Made by a program: the position numbers and the translations under genes. From Pseudomonadota bacterium (GTDB lineage Bacteria; Desulfobacterota; Desulfobulbia; Desulfobulbales; Desulfocapsaceae): a DNA stretch of 64,000 nucleotides. Under the pieces are notes generated by a model. It did not search any database. It saw only the letters and a program-made list of their open reading frames with translations, and had not been told where the DNA came from. Positions 9,389 through 18,409 of this stretch are shown one piece after another. The DNA is taken from positions 22,227-86,226 of the forward strand of contig JAHIUA010000001.1 of the NCBI GenBank assembly GCA_018817385.1, written 5' to 3'. Numbering within the stretch: position 1 is the first letter of the stretch; each line of letters begins with the position of its first letter.

Positions 9389-11086
9389 ATGATGAAAGGT
9401 AAAAGACTATCAATTGCCTTAACGGTGATGTCGATTTTTCTTTTTGCCTGGCAGAGCAGCTGTTTTGCCGAAGCAAAAATCTCTGCAGCAAACTATAAGG
9501 CAGGAGATACAGTCACCATTGAAGGACAGATCCCCCCTGGGCAAGAACTTTATATCGCTGTTGCCCAGCAGAAAATGTTCAAAAGTGCAGACACAGAGGG
9601 TATATTTGAGAAAAAGAAACTGCCCGAAAAAGGAGAAAAGGCTGGATATTCTCCAGAAACTGCAATCCCGCCTCTCTATTACCTGATCACCAGCAATCGT
9701 GCTGCCTTTGGTACGGATGTAGATAAAAAATTTGGTGGACCCTCATTCCTGTTCAAAAAAGGAAGCGGTCTCTACAACACCACCATGTTCAAGCTGAAAA
9801 AAAGTTTTGATGATGTAGATGCCAAAGAGATGATGGGGCCTATCAAGACTGCTGAGCAATGGAATTTTCTCAAATTTGCCCACGAAGACTCATATGGTAT
9901 TGATACCATAGTCAAAGAGGGGAACAAAAAGGGTAAAGTTGTCATCTTTGCCAGAAGTGTCATTGGAGATGAATCCAGTGGAAATTACTGGGATAAAGGC
10001 ACTTCCGTAAAACTTGACAAGGAGACCGGTCAATTCATTGCTTCTTTTAAGTCATTTCGCCATACCGCACCTGACACTGCCTTTGATGTCTATGTAAATG
10101 GCGCCAAAGCCGGTTCATACAATATTGAGAAAAATGGCTTTTGGCTTGCGAAAGGGTATCGCTACATGAACCCCTTGATCATTGTCATTGGGGCCATTCT
10201 TGTCGGTACCTATTTCTCTATGATTGGCGCTGCCGGTGGTATGCTGATGGGTGCTTTTCAGGCCCTGTTCGTTCAGACTGCCGGTCCTGTCGGTATCAAT
10301 GCTGCAAATGTTCTCCGTCCTTCAAATATTGCCCTGACTCTTTTCTCCCCCCTTGGTTCCTTTTATCGTTTTGCCGTGGTTGAGAGACGTGTGGCCTGGC
10401 CTGTTGGCCTTTCTTTTGGTGCCGGTATTTTTATCGGTTCCATCTGGCTTGGTAGCTATGTCACCCAATATATCTCCATGCAGGCTTACAAGGAGTGGTT
10501 GGGTGTTCTGGTGGTGATCATGGGTATCAAGACCCTCATGGAACTGACTCCAGGGGCCATGAACAAGCGGAAAAACATCAAGGCAATGACCCAGAAATTC
10601 AATGCTGCGGTCAAGAAGGCAAAAGAGACCGGCGGCGCTGTTGAAATGGGTTCCATTGAACCGGTTAAGAGCGGTCTTACCGATTACCGTTTTAAATTCT
10701 GGGGCGAGGAGTTCAGAATCAATCCCCTCCTCTTTGCCTTTTTAGGAATTATTGTCGGTATTGTTTCCAGGGCATTTGGTATTGGCGGCGGTTTCCTGCT
10801 GGTGCCGATGATGACCACCATTGCCGCTCTGCCGATGTATGTCGCCGTACCGATTTCTTTGATCGGCACCTGTTTTTCCAGTGTCGGCTCTTTTATCGGT
10901 TACGTCTTAAATGGCTACCTGCCTGATATGGTTCTAGCCGGTGCCATTATTATTGGTGGGTTCGTCGGTGGTATGCTCGGTTCCCGCTGTCAGAAGATGT
11001 TCAGTGAAAGAACGCTGAAGATCGTTCTGGCCTGTACACTGTTCTTCCTGTTCTTCCGTTTCATGAAAATTGAATACTGGATCTAA
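9389..11086 (+). CDS. TauE/SafE-family anion exporter with large periplasmic domain
   Basis: 565 residues. An N-terminal signal peptide (about 1-27, ending SCFAEA) leads into an exported domain of about 230 residues. Then comes a TauE/SafE membrane domain beginning near residue 260 with the first glycine-rich repeat (YFSMIGAAGGMLMGAFQAL) and a second, matching repeat near 465 (GIVSRAFGIGGGFLLVPMM); a cytoplasmic linker of about 80 residues separates the two halves. The family exports sulfite, sulfoacetate and related anions. In a sulfur-metabolising organism sulfite or another sulfur oxyanion is a reasonable substrate, but this is inference. The ribosome-binding site is GAAGGAG. A hairpin terminator follows at 11116. 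Confidence 0.85.
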   Translation: MMKGKRLSIALTVMSIFLFAWQSSCFAEAKISAANYKAGDTVTIEGQIPPGQELYIAVAQQKMFKSADTEGIFEKKKLPEKGEKAGYSPETAIPPLYYLITSNRAAFGTDVDKKFGGPSFLFKKGSGLYNTTMFKLKKSFDDVDAKEMMGPIKTAEQWNFLKFAHEDSYGIDTIVKEGNKKGKVVIFARSVIGDESSGNYWDKGTSVKLDKETGQFIASFKSFRHTAPDTAFDVYVNGAKAGSYNIEKNGFWLAKGYRYMNPLIIVIGAILVGTYFSMIGAAGGMLMGAFQALFVQTAGPVGINAANVLRPSNIALTLFSPLGSFYRFAVVERRVAWPVGLSFGAGIFIGSIWLGSYVTQYISMQAYKEWLGVLVVIMGIKTLMELTPGAMNKRKNIKAMTQKFNAAVKKAKETGGAVEMGSIEPVKSGLTDYRFKFWGEEFRINPLLFAFLGIIVGIVSRAFGIGGGFLLVPMMTTIAALPMYVAVPISLIGTCFSSVGSFIGYVLNGYLPDMVLAGAIIIGGFVGGMLGSRCQKMFSERTLKIVLACTLFFLFFRFMKIEYWI

Positions 11087-11115
11087 GGGAAGTCAGGCTT
11101 TGTAAAGCTACAACC

Positions 11116-11178
11116 CGAAGTGGAACAGAGGTCCAGAACATCTTCTCATGTTCACCCTCGTTCCACTTCGTATTTTTT
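11116..11178 (+). terminator. rho-independent terminator after the TauE-type gene
   Basis: An 11-bp perfect stem (CGAAGTGGAAC at 11116-11126 with GTTCCACTTCG at 11160-11170) closes a 33-nt loop and is followed by TATTTTTTTA. It lies 30 bp after the exporter stop and separates this gene from the next operon. Confidence 0.75.
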
Positions 11179-11293
11179 TAGGGCTCTTTCGGATTTGTTC
11201 TGAATTTCGACAAAACGATTGAGCAAAAATACAAGATGACCAGGCAAAACAGGCAGTCACTTGTGGAGCGAACCTTAAAGTTGATAGATTATC

Positions 11294-11956
11294 ATGGAAA
11301 CTTTTTTGGATGTGGTCTGGGACAAATTATACACAACAGTTCTGTTGCTGGCTGAAAACATGGATCATCTGCTGTCCCCGGTCCATACTGTTGCAGGCCC
11401 GGGAGCAGTACTGATTTTACTTGCCTTGGCCACAGTAGTTACGACAAAATTTCTAGGCAAGGTGTGTCGAACCAAACGTCACGCCAGGCTTGAGAAAGAC
11501 TTTAATTACTGGCTCAGTGTTCGCGAAGAGGCGTTGCAATGCGAAGATCGGGAAAAAGGGAAGCGAATGGCAAAAAACATAGACCAGGCAAAACTCAATC
11601 GCTCATATTATGATTATTTCTTCGAGGGATTGCTGCTCAGTCTGATTACCGTGTACATGCCGATCTTTGCGGTATTGTCCTATGTCAACACCTTTTATCG
11701 AGCTGAAAGGCTCATGGTTCTCACTGGCAAAGACTATATCACGAGCTTCAACTCATCCGGCAATGAAACCACGCTGATCGGCGCCGTGTTTTTCTTTTTA
11801 GTTTCTCTCTTCTCCCTCTATTTGAGCTGGTTTATTCTGCAAAAGGTTTTTGCCCACCTGGGCAGAAAAAAAGAGGCCAAGGAAGAAAAGCAGACAGCAA
11901 CGACACCGTACCAAGTGAAAACTAAACGCTTTTTTTTAGCGGAGGAACTCAAATGA
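11294..11956 (+). CDS. integral membrane protein, YidC/EMC3-like topology, function unknown
   Basis: 220 residues. A first membrane span (about 33-55) is followed by a charged, coiled-coil-like cytoplasmic stretch (about 60-105, rich in Lys, Arg and Glu), two further spans (about 110-130 and 160-182) and a basic tail. This span-hairpin-span-span arrangement resembles the DUF106/EMC3 branch of the YidC superfamily, but I see no diagnostic motif and make no functional call. It overlaps the molybdoenzyme start by 4 bp (ATGA), so the two are coupled. That suggests it helps assemble or anchor the otherwise soluble oxidoreductase. Confidence 0.75.
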   Translation: METFLDVVWDKLYTTVLLLAENMDHLLSPVHTVAGPGAVLILLALATVVTTKFLGKVCRTKRHARLEKDFNYWLSVREEALQCEDREKGKRMAKNIDQAKLNRSYYDYFFEGLLLSLITVYMPIFAVLSYVNTFYRAERLMVLTGKDYITSFNSSGNETTLIGAVFFFLVSLFSLYLSWFILQKVFAHLGRKKEAKEEKQTATTPYQVKTKRFFLAEELK

Positions 11957-14067
11957 CAAAATCTGTATTCTCCATGTGTGGAATGTGCACCGTGCGCTGC
12001 CCCATCCGCGTGGAGTCGGAAGATAATAAAGTAACCTGGATTGAAGGGAACCAACACCTTCTTGGCGGTGCGCTTTGTGCAAAGGGATCTGCAGGACCGG
12101 CCTTGGTTGCCGACAAAGAGCGCCCCCAACAGCCACTTATCCGGGTTGGCGATCGCGGCGCTGGTCGCTGGAAAAAGGTGAGCTGGGACACGGCCCTTGA
12201 CTATGTCACCGACAAACTGAAAAAGATCAAAGAAGAACATGGACCCGAGTCTGTGGTCCTTTCATCACGAGGTGGACCATGGCAGAATATGTACAAAACC
12301 TTTATTCACGCCTTTGGTTCACCCAATTACACAAACCATGACTGCACCTGTGGACGGAACACTCACCATGCCAGCCTTTCGCTCAATGGTGTGGGAAGAA
12401 AAGGTTTTATTTATGATATAAAAAACGCTAAACACCTGATTCTTTTTGGTCGTAACATGTTCTCATCTCTGCGTATTGCTGAGAATCTGCAAACCCTGGA
12501 CATGCTGGATAATGGCGGAAAGCTGACCTATGTGGATGTCCGTCAAACCATGACTGGGCTCAAAGCAGACCGATTTTTCCAGGTGCGTCCGGGAACAGAT
12601 TACGCCCTCATTCTGGCTATGATTCATGAGATTATCAAAAGAGATGTCTATGATCATGATTTCGTCAAGCAGTACGTGAGTGGCTTTGAAGAACTGAGCA
12701 CGTTTGTAGAACAGTATACTCCGGCATGGGCCGCAAAAGAATGCGGTATCAAGGAGAAGGCCATCCATGCCTTTATTGATGATATTATCCCTGTCATGCC
12801 CAAGGTTATTTTTCATCCTGGCTGGAATCTGTCACGTTATAAAGATTCTTTCTATGCCAGTCGCGGTCTCCATATCCTCAATGTGCTGATGGGAAACATT
12901 GAGCAAAAAGGCGGGCTGATTATCCCAAAAGGTCCGGGGGACTGTGGAGTAAAAGGTATTCGTAGTCTTGACTGTGCAAAGCCTGATATTAAGCGGGCAG
13001 ATGGTGTCGGCTGGAAATACAAACATTTTGACAAAGGCCCAGGTCTTGCTCACTTGTTTTTTGAGGCCATGGAAAAAGAAGAGCCCTACCCCGTTAAGGC
13101 CTGGATAACCATGCGGCATGATCCTTTCAGCGGTATGCCGGACCCACAACGGCAAAAAGCTTCCTTTGATCACTGTGACCTTCTGGTCGCCATTGATACC
13201 CACTACGGTGAGTTCAGCTGGTATGCCGATGTGATTCTTCCCGAATCCACATACCTGGAAAGGGAGAGCACCATTTGCGTCCAGAAGGGATTAAAACCTC
13301 GTCTGGCCGTACGCAAGAAGGCAATAGAAGCTGAGGCCGATACCAAACCGGCCTGGTGGATCTTCAAGGAGTTCGCCAAGCGACTCGGTATCGATGAATA
13401 TTTCCCTTACGACACCATAGAAGAACTGTGGAATTGGCAGCTTGAGCCAACCGGCTTTTCCATAGAAGATTTTGACGAGAAAGGGTTTATCTCGCTCACT
13501 GATGATCCAATCATGTATGACCCCAAAAATCTGGAAGGAAAATTTGCTACTCCTTCCGGCAAAATAGAGATGATCAGTAAAAAACTGACCGATGCCGGCC
13601 TCCCCTCTTTAAAGGAATACGAATCTCCCCTTAAACCAGAAAAAGGCATGTTCAGGCTGGTCTATGGCCGCTCTGCAGTCCACAGCCATGGACATACAAC
13701 CAACAATCCTCTCCTCAATGAATTGATGCCAAAAAACAGTCTTTGGATAAATACCAGGGTCGCCAACAAACTTGGTATTGCCAACGGCGACCTGGTGGAT
13801 GTGGCAGCGGAAGACAACAGCTACACAGGGACCATGAATGCCCACGTTGTCGACTATATCCATCCGGAAGCGGTCTACATGGTGCATGGGTTCGGCAAGC
13901 ATATTCCCCTGCAATCAAGGTCATATCATGCTGGGGTCAGTGACCAGAAGCTGATGGTTGGAAAACTTGACGACTGGGATCAGGCTGGCGGTGCCATCAA
14001 TCTTTGTGAGTCTTTTGTCCATGTGCGGCGCAGTGTCCAGAATCTCAAGAGGAGGGTCGAATTATGA
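11953..14067 (+). CDS. molybdopterin oxidoreductase catalytic subunit (PsrA/PhsA-like)
   Basis: 704 residues of the DMSO-reductase superfamily. The N-terminal [4Fe-4S] ligands are C9, C12, C16 and C42 (CGMCTVRC then LCAKG). A cysteine of HDCTCGRNTHHA (C131 or C133) sits where the molybdenum ligand is expected, as in polysulfide and thiosulfate reductases. The C-terminal molydopterin-binding domain starts near residue 590 (LVYGRSAVHSHGHTTNNP). There is no twin-arginine signal: the ATG at 11953 overlaps the upstream stop and has a strong GGAGG ribosome-binding site, so the enzyme is probably cytoplasmic, unlike typical PsrA and PhsA. Its ferredoxin partner starts 4 bp before its stop. The substrate cannot be read from the sequence; a sulfur compound is a guess from context. 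Confidence 0.88.
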   Translation: MTKSVFSMCGMCTVRCPIRVESEDNKVTWIEGNQHLLGGALCAKGSAGPALVADKERPQQPLIRVGDRGAGRWKKVSWDTALDYVTDKLKKIKEEHGPESVVLSSRGGPWQNMYKTFIHAFGSPNYTNHDCTCGRNTHHASLSLNGVGRKGFIYDIKNAKHLILFGRNMFSSLRIAENLQTLDMLDNGGKLTYVDVRQTMTGLKADRFFQVRPGTDYALILAMIHEIIKRDVYDHDFVKQYVSGFEELSTFVEQYTPAWAAKECGIKEKAIHAFIDDIIPVMPKVIFHPGWNLSRYKDSFYASRGLHILNVLMGNIEQKGGLIIPKGPGDCGVKGIRSLDCAKPDIKRADGVGWKYKHFDKGPGLAHLFFEAMEKEEPYPVKAWITMRHDPFSGMPDPQRQKASFDHCDLLVAIDTHYGEFSWYADVILPESTYLERESTICVQKGLKPRLAVRKKAIEAEADTKPAWWIFKEFAKRLGIDEYFPYDTIEELWNWQLEPTGFSIEDFDEKGFISLTDDPIMYDPKNLEGKFATPSGKIEMISKKLTDAGLPSLKEYESPLKPEKGMFRLVYGRSAVHSHGHTTNNPLLNELMPKNSLWINTRVANKLGIANGDLVDVAAEDNSYTGTMNAHVVDYIHPEAVYMVHGFGKHIPLQSRSYHAGVSDQKLMVGKLDDWDQAGGAINLCESFVHVRRSVQNLKRRVEL

Positions 14068-14516
14068 ACAAATATATGATCTACCTCAATTCCAAAAGAT
14101 GTATCGGCTGTCACGGATGTGAGGTTCACTGCAAATCAGTTAAAGGATTGCCGGTGGGCCCCTTTCTCTGCGAAATAGACCACAAGGCCGTACCCAGCGT
14201 GAAAGGCTTTCCGAAAACCGAATTCACCTTCCGCTCCTGTTATCACTGTGACAATCCTCTCTGCGTACCGATCTGTCCAACAGATGCCATGATCAAACGA
14301 GCAGATGGTATCGTCTACATTGATCAGGAAAAATGTATCGGCTGCATGGCCTGTGCAACTGCCTGTCCATGGGCAATTCCGGAGATGAATCCAGATACGA
14401 ACAAGGCAGTAAAATGTGACTACTGCATGGATCGGGTTGATGCCGGGCTGAAACCTGCCTGTGTCACCAAGTGTACGACCCATGCCCTGAAATTTGTCAC
14501 GATGCAGGAAGTGTAA
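14064..14516 (+). CDS. four-cluster ferredoxin subunit of the molybdoenzyme
   Basis: 150 residues, DmsB/PsrB/NrfC type. The cysteines group into four clusters: CIGCHGCEVHC near 13-23, CYHCDNPLCVPIC near 59-71, CIGCMACATAC near 91-101, and CDYCMDR with CVTKC near 119-140. It passes electrons between the molybdopterin subunit and a quinone or another carrier. No signal peptide is present, matching the signal-less catalytic subunit. No NrfD/PsrC membrane quinol subunit is encoded next to it. Translationally coupled to the upstream gene (ATGA). A strong terminator follows. Confidence 0.92.
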   Translation: MNKYMIYLNSKRCIGCHGCEVHCKSVKGLPVGPFLCEIDHKAVPSVKGFPKTEFTFRSCYHCDNPLCVPICPTDAMIKRADGIVYIDQEKCIGCMACATACPWAIPEMNPDTNKAVKCDYCMDRVDAGLKPACVTKCTTHALKFVTMQEV

Positions 14517-14524
14517 TGCAGTGT

Positions 14525-14569
14525 ACAATCGAGAGACCAACTTGGTCTCTCGATTGTCATTGTATTTAA
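14525..14569 (+). terminator. rho-independent terminator after the molybdoenzyme operon
   Basis: A 15-bp perfect stem (ACAATCGAGAGACCA at 14525-14539 pairing with 14543-14557) has a 3-nt loop and is followed by CATTGTATTTAA. It lies 8 bp after the ferredoxin stop. Confidence 0.85.
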
Positions 14570-14605
14570 TATACACATTGCAAAATTACCCAGGTGAGAG
14601 ACTAA

Positions 14606-14818
14606 ATGCAGAAAGAAATTGAGATGATTTGCGTTTCTGATATTGAAGGATTTGATCGCGAGGTTTACGAGGCATCTAAAATAAAACTCACCAAACATCT
14701 GGCAAGATTCGGTTGGGCATTTGAAGATTGCGTGATCGAAGAAGGTGACAAGGTCTGGTCCTGTAAACCAGCAGCCATCTGGTTTCTGACACCGGATCTC
14801 GAAGATAACGACTCATAA
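14606..14818 (+). CDS. small hypothetical protein
   Basis: 70 residues, acidic, no membrane span or signal. It begins MQKEIEMICVSDIEGFDREV and includes two cysteines (DCVIEEG and WSCKPAA). A ribosome-binding site (GGTGAGAG) precedes the ATG. No family is recognised. It lies just after the molybdoenzyme terminator, so it has its own promoter or depends on readthrough. Confidence 0.6.
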   Translation: MQKEIEMICVSDIEGFDREVYEASKIKLTKHLARFGWAFEDCVIEEGDKVWSCKPAAIWFLTPDLEDNDS

Positions 14819-15069
14819 GTAGCTGAAAAAGAAGACACCCTTCTCAGAGCCACAGGAGAGACGCATCGCCTCTACAGGCCAATGCTCAATTTCGACCAGG
14901 ATGTCGAGGGTTCCTTTTTCATGGCCGTCTTCCCCCTTGCCCTGTCAGTACAGACCAATATTTTTTTCTGCACAGTATGTCTCTTTTCCAAGAACCACTC
15001 TCCATTTCATAAGGCAATCGATGGCGTTTGGCGGAACCTATTTCGGACTTAGAGAATCGACAGGCCATC
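14819..15069. other. intergenic, nothing recognised
   Basis: Between the small hypothetical gene and the convergent propeller gene I see no supported gene or element apart from the terminator at 15070. Confidence 0.6.
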
Positions 15070-15114
15070 CCAAAAGAAACGGAGTGATGGATCTCGTTCA
15101 AGATCCATCACTCC
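15070..15114 (-). terminator. terminator of the propeller/B-repeat gene
   Basis: A 14-bp perfect inverted repeat (GGAGTGATGGATCT at 15081-15094 with AGATCCATCACTCC at 15101-15114) has a 6-nt loop. On the minus strand it is followed by the T-rich sequence GTTTCTTTTGG. It lies 13 bp past the stop of the minus-strand gene. Confidence 0.75.
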
Positions 15115-15127
15115 CTATGGTTCCCCT

Positions 15128-18100
15128 TTACGGTGTCCCCTTATTGTTCAAAAGATGATTAAACAGTACCCAGGAAAAAGGGGAAGGTTCTTTGAACTCA
15201 ACCGTCACCGTACAATCTCCGGTAATGGTGGCCGTGGTGTAAGTGTCGCCGACAAGTGTACCTCCACAGGTACCGCCAACAGAAGCCCAGTAACCCGGAT
15301 CTGCCGTTACAGTGAAGGAGGTCGTCGAGCCATAGTCCACAATCTGTGCCATTACAGGAGAGATGCTCCCGTTGGCACCAGCTGAAGGCATTACCGTATA
15401 GCTGTTCAGGCTGAAACCGGCAACAACTGTACAATCACCGGTAATGGTACCGGTGGTATAGGGCGAGTTCCCGGTCCAGGTGCCGTCGCAACCACTTACG
15501 GTGTCGATGGTATAGCCAGACTCAGCGGTTACAGTAAAGCTGGTTGTCTCTCCATGGTTGACCGTCTGCGATGTGGGGCTGAAACTGCCCTCGCTGGCAG
15601 GGGCTGAAGTGCTCACCGTGTAGCTGTTCAGGGTAAAGGTGGCCATCACCGTACAGTCATCGCCTATGGTACCGGTGACATAAGGATTGCTCCCGGTCCA
15701 GGTGCCGTCGCAACCACTTACGGTGTCGATGGCATAGCCAGACTCAGCGGTTACAGTAAAGCTGGTTGTCTCTCCATGGTTGACCGTCTGCGATGTGGGG
15801 CTGAAACTGCCCTCGCTGGCAGGGGCTGAAGTGCTCACCGTGTAGCTGTTCAGGGTAAAGGTGGCCGTCACCGTACAATCACCGCTAATGATACCGGTGG
15901 TATAAGGATTACTGCCTGTCCAGTTACCGCTGCAACCGCTCACGGTATCGATGGCATAGCCAGACTCGGCACTTACGGTAAAGGTGGTTGTTCCACCACT
16001 GCTAACCGATCGCGAGGTGGGGGTAAAAGTCCCTTGACCAGCAGCTGCCGAAGTGTCAACTGTAAAAACTTGGACAAAATTTGCTATTACCGTACAGTCA
16101 CCGGTTATGGAACCTGTGGTATAAGGATTGCTGCCTGTCCAGCTACCGCTGCAACCGCTTACATTGTCGATGGCATAACCAGGTTCGGCCGTGACAGTAA
16201 AGCTGGTTGTCTCTCCATAATTGACCGTCTGCGATGGAGGACTAAAACTGCCCTCGCTGGCAGGGGCTGAGGTGCTCACCGTATAGCTGTTCAGGGTAAA
16301 GTTGGCCGTCACCGTACAGTCACCGGTAATATTGCCAGTTGTGTAGGGACTAGTCCCTGTCCAGGTTCCGTCACAGCCACTTACCGTGGCTATTGAATAG
16401 CCGGGCTCGGCGGTAACGAAAAGAGTGGTTGTATCCCCTTCGGTCACTGTTCGCGAAGTGGGAGTAAAACTTCCCTCGCCGGCAGGGGCTGAGGTACTCA
16501 CCGTATAAACGTTCCGCGTGTCGATTTTAATGACAAAGGCGTCCCATCCGCCTGCATATGCCCTTATCGAAGACAAGCCTAAACTCGCAGAGCTGTAGCC
16601 GGCCAGATAAACAGTCGAGGCACCATATGCCGCTATTGCTTCACCAGAGTCATTGTTGAATGAGCCTCTAAACAAGTTCCACTGCAGCGCTCCTGCGGCA
16701 TTCAGCTTAGCAGTGAAGGCATCATCACCGGCAACATAGTTATATATCGGTATCCCCCAGGTTGCCCTGCTGTAACCTGCGACGTAGACATTGCCTGATC
16801 CGTCAATCGTAATAGCATTCCCCCTATCATTAGGTGTTGCCCCCATGAAAGTATGCCACTGCCGTGCCCCATCGGTATCTAATTTGGCAGCAAAGGCGTC
16901 TTGACCACCGGCATGGGCATTTATGGGCGTCCCCCAACTTGCTTCGGCATAGCCGGTAATAAAGACGTTACCGGAACCATCAACCGCTATGCCACGACCT
17001 TCATCATACCCTGACGCCCCCATAAAAGTGTTCCACTGGAGAGCACCTGTGTTGTTCAGCTTGGCTACAAATACATCACAGTTATTCCAACCGTAATGTG
17101 GAGTTAGAGGTACACCCCAGGTCGCATAACTGTACCCGGTAGTATAGATATTGCTCGAACTGTCCAAGGCGATGGCATAGCCTTCCTCTGAAGCTCCGGA
17201 GCCCAGGAAGGTGTTCCACTGGAGTTGACCAACATTATTTAATTTGGCCACAAAGGCATCCCAATCGCCTTGATACGCCCTTAGCGGCGCACCCCAGGCT
17301 GCCCAGCTCATACCAACAACATATGTATTCCCAAAAGCGTCTGCGACAATGCCTCTGCCGCGATCAATACTTGCCGATCCCATAAAGGTGTTCCACACCA
17401 ATGAACCGTTGGTCGCCTGAACTTTTGCCACAAAGGCATCAAGGTTCCCCGAATGGGTGATTGTTCCCCCCCAACTTGCGCCACTGGTACCTGCTACATA
17501 GACGCCACCAATACCATCCAGGGTAATGGCATGACCATAATCGTCCTCACCGTATACGGTACTTGACGATCCCAGAAAAGTGTTCCACAAGAGGGAGCCG
17601 TCGGCATCCAGTTTAGCGACAAAAGCATCCAAACCACCACCATACGCCCTTGCCGGCGTGCCCCAGGTAGCCTCACTGGTGCCAGCCACATAGATATTAC
17701 CAGCACTGTCCACAGCAATGGCATGGCCAGCATCTGTCCCTGCCGATCCCAAATGGGTATACCACTCAAGAACAGGATCAATCAGCACGGGATAAGATGT
17801 ATCGTATTGTCCGAGCTCGAAGGTAATGACTTCTTCACCATTTGCAGTTTCGACTCGATTAAAGGCCACCTGAACCGGAATACGGTGAGCATCGATCTGC
17901 TGCCAGGCAATCGGAGCTGATTCGCGCATCCAGCCACTCCCATAGTGGATCTGCAGGCTACCATCAGAGGCAATTTTCACCGGTGCATTGTAGCGCAGGC
18001 TTATTTGTTCCGGAGCCGCACCGGCTGCTATCCGCCAGGTACTTTCAACAATACCAGCGGTCGTTGCCTCATAAATAAGGTCAACGCCCGGCCATAAATC

Positions 18101-18409
18101 CCTGTAGCTCACCTGCTTGAGGGGCTGCGTTCCATTCTCACCTTCTGTGGATTGCCCAGCTGTCGGTGCCCCTCCTGTCGTCCCTGCAAACTCGACTTTC
18201 AGTACATGATCACCACCTGCAACATAGACACTGTTATGTTCAAATCCAAGCACATGGCCGCTGGCACGAAACTGGAGCAATTCCACCTGGGTTCTCGGCA
18301 GAGAAGCCTGGGCAGCATGGAAAGGTATCAGCACTGTAAAAAGAAGCAGCACGAACAAAGTAAGACGACACCTGACTTGATAATGGGGGGGGGACAAACG
18401 GCAATCCAT
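15128..18409 (-). CDS. secreted seven-bladed SBBP propeller with six InlB-like B-repeats
   Basis: 1093 residues from the ATG at 18409, which has an upstream AGGAAAAGG; the open frame runs 40 residues further but lacks a better site. The signal peptide is about residues 12-36 (LTLFVLLLFTVLIPFHAAQA). Next is an N-terminal domain common to SBBP proteins. Then come seven beta-propeller repeats built on D-x-GNIYVAG...DAFVAKL...WNTFLGS, enough for a closed ring. Last are six repeats of about 74 residues built on YTVSTSAPASEGSFSPTSQT...GYAIDTVSGC...GDCTV, of the divergent InlB B-repeat kind, each with a Cys pair. It is probably a cell-surface or matrix protein. No sorting or anchor tail is seen. B-repeats 4 and 5 are almost identical in DNA, indicating recent duplication. 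Confidence 0.85.
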   Translation of the reverse strand: MDCRLSPPHYQVRCRLTLFVLLLFTVLIPFHAAQASLPRTQVELLQFRASGHVLGFEHNSVYVAGGDHVLKVEFAGTTGGAPTAGQSTEGENGTQPLKQVSYRDLWPGVDLIYEATTAGIVESTWRIAAGAAPEQISLRYNAPVKIASDGSLQIHYGSGWMRESAPIAWQQIDAHRIPVQVAFNRVETANGEEVITFELGQYDTSYPVLIDPVLEWYTHLGSAGTDAGHAIAVDSAGNIYVAGTSEATWGTPARAYGGGLDAFVAKLDADGSLLWNTFLGSSSTVYGEDDYGHAITLDGIGGVYVAGTSGASWGGTITHSGNLDAFVAKVQATNGSLVWNTFMGSASIDRGRGIVADAFGNTYVVGMSWAAWGAPLRAYQGDWDAFVAKLNNVGQLQWNTFLGSGASEEGYAIALDSSSNIYTTGYSYATWGVPLTPHYGWNNCDVFVAKLNNTGALQWNTFMGASGYDEGRGIAVDGSGNVFITGYAEASWGTPINAHAGGQDAFAAKLDTDGARQWHTFMGATPNDRGNAITIDGSGNVYVAGYSRATWGIPIYNYVAGDDAFTAKLNAAGALQWNLFRGSFNNDSGEAIAAYGASTVYLAGYSSASLGLSSIRAYAGGWDAFVIKIDTRNVYTVSTSAPAGEGSFTPTSRTVTEGDTTTLFVTAEPGYSIATVSGCDGTWTGTSPYTTGNITGDCTVTANFTLNSYTVSTSAPASEGSFSPPSQTVNYGETTSFTVTAEPGYAIDNVSGCSGSWTGSNPYTTGSITGDCTVIANFVQVFTVDTSAAAGQGTFTPTSRSVSSGGTTTFTVSAESGYAIDTVSGCSGNWTGSNPYTTGIISGDCTVTATFTLNSYTVSTSAPASEGSFSPTSQTVNHGETTSFTVTAESGYAIDTVSGCDGTWTGSNPYVTGTIGDDCTVMATFTLNSYTVSTSAPASEGSFSPTSQTVNHGETTSFTVTAESGYTIDTVSGCDGTWTGNSPYTTGTITGDCTVVAGFSLNSYTVMPSAGANGSISPVMAQIVDYGSTTSFTVTADPGYWASVGGTCGGTLVGDTYTTATITGDCTVTVEFKEPSPFSWVLFNHLLNNKGTP
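15481..15860 (-). repeat. near-identical 222-bp direct repeats inside the propeller gene
   Basis: The DNA from about 15481 recurs from about 15703 with an offset of 222 bp (74 codons) and only scattered differences over about 150 bp, including the stretch TCTCCATGGTTGACCGTCTG. These encode B-repeats 4 and 5. Such identity marks a recent duplication and allows copy-number change by slippage or recombination. Confidence 0.75.

Noticed and set aside
15481..16520. Possible CRISPR-like repeat array
   Set aside because: The repeats lie in one coding frame, are about 220 bp and encode B-repeats with conserved Cys; no short repeat-spacer pattern.
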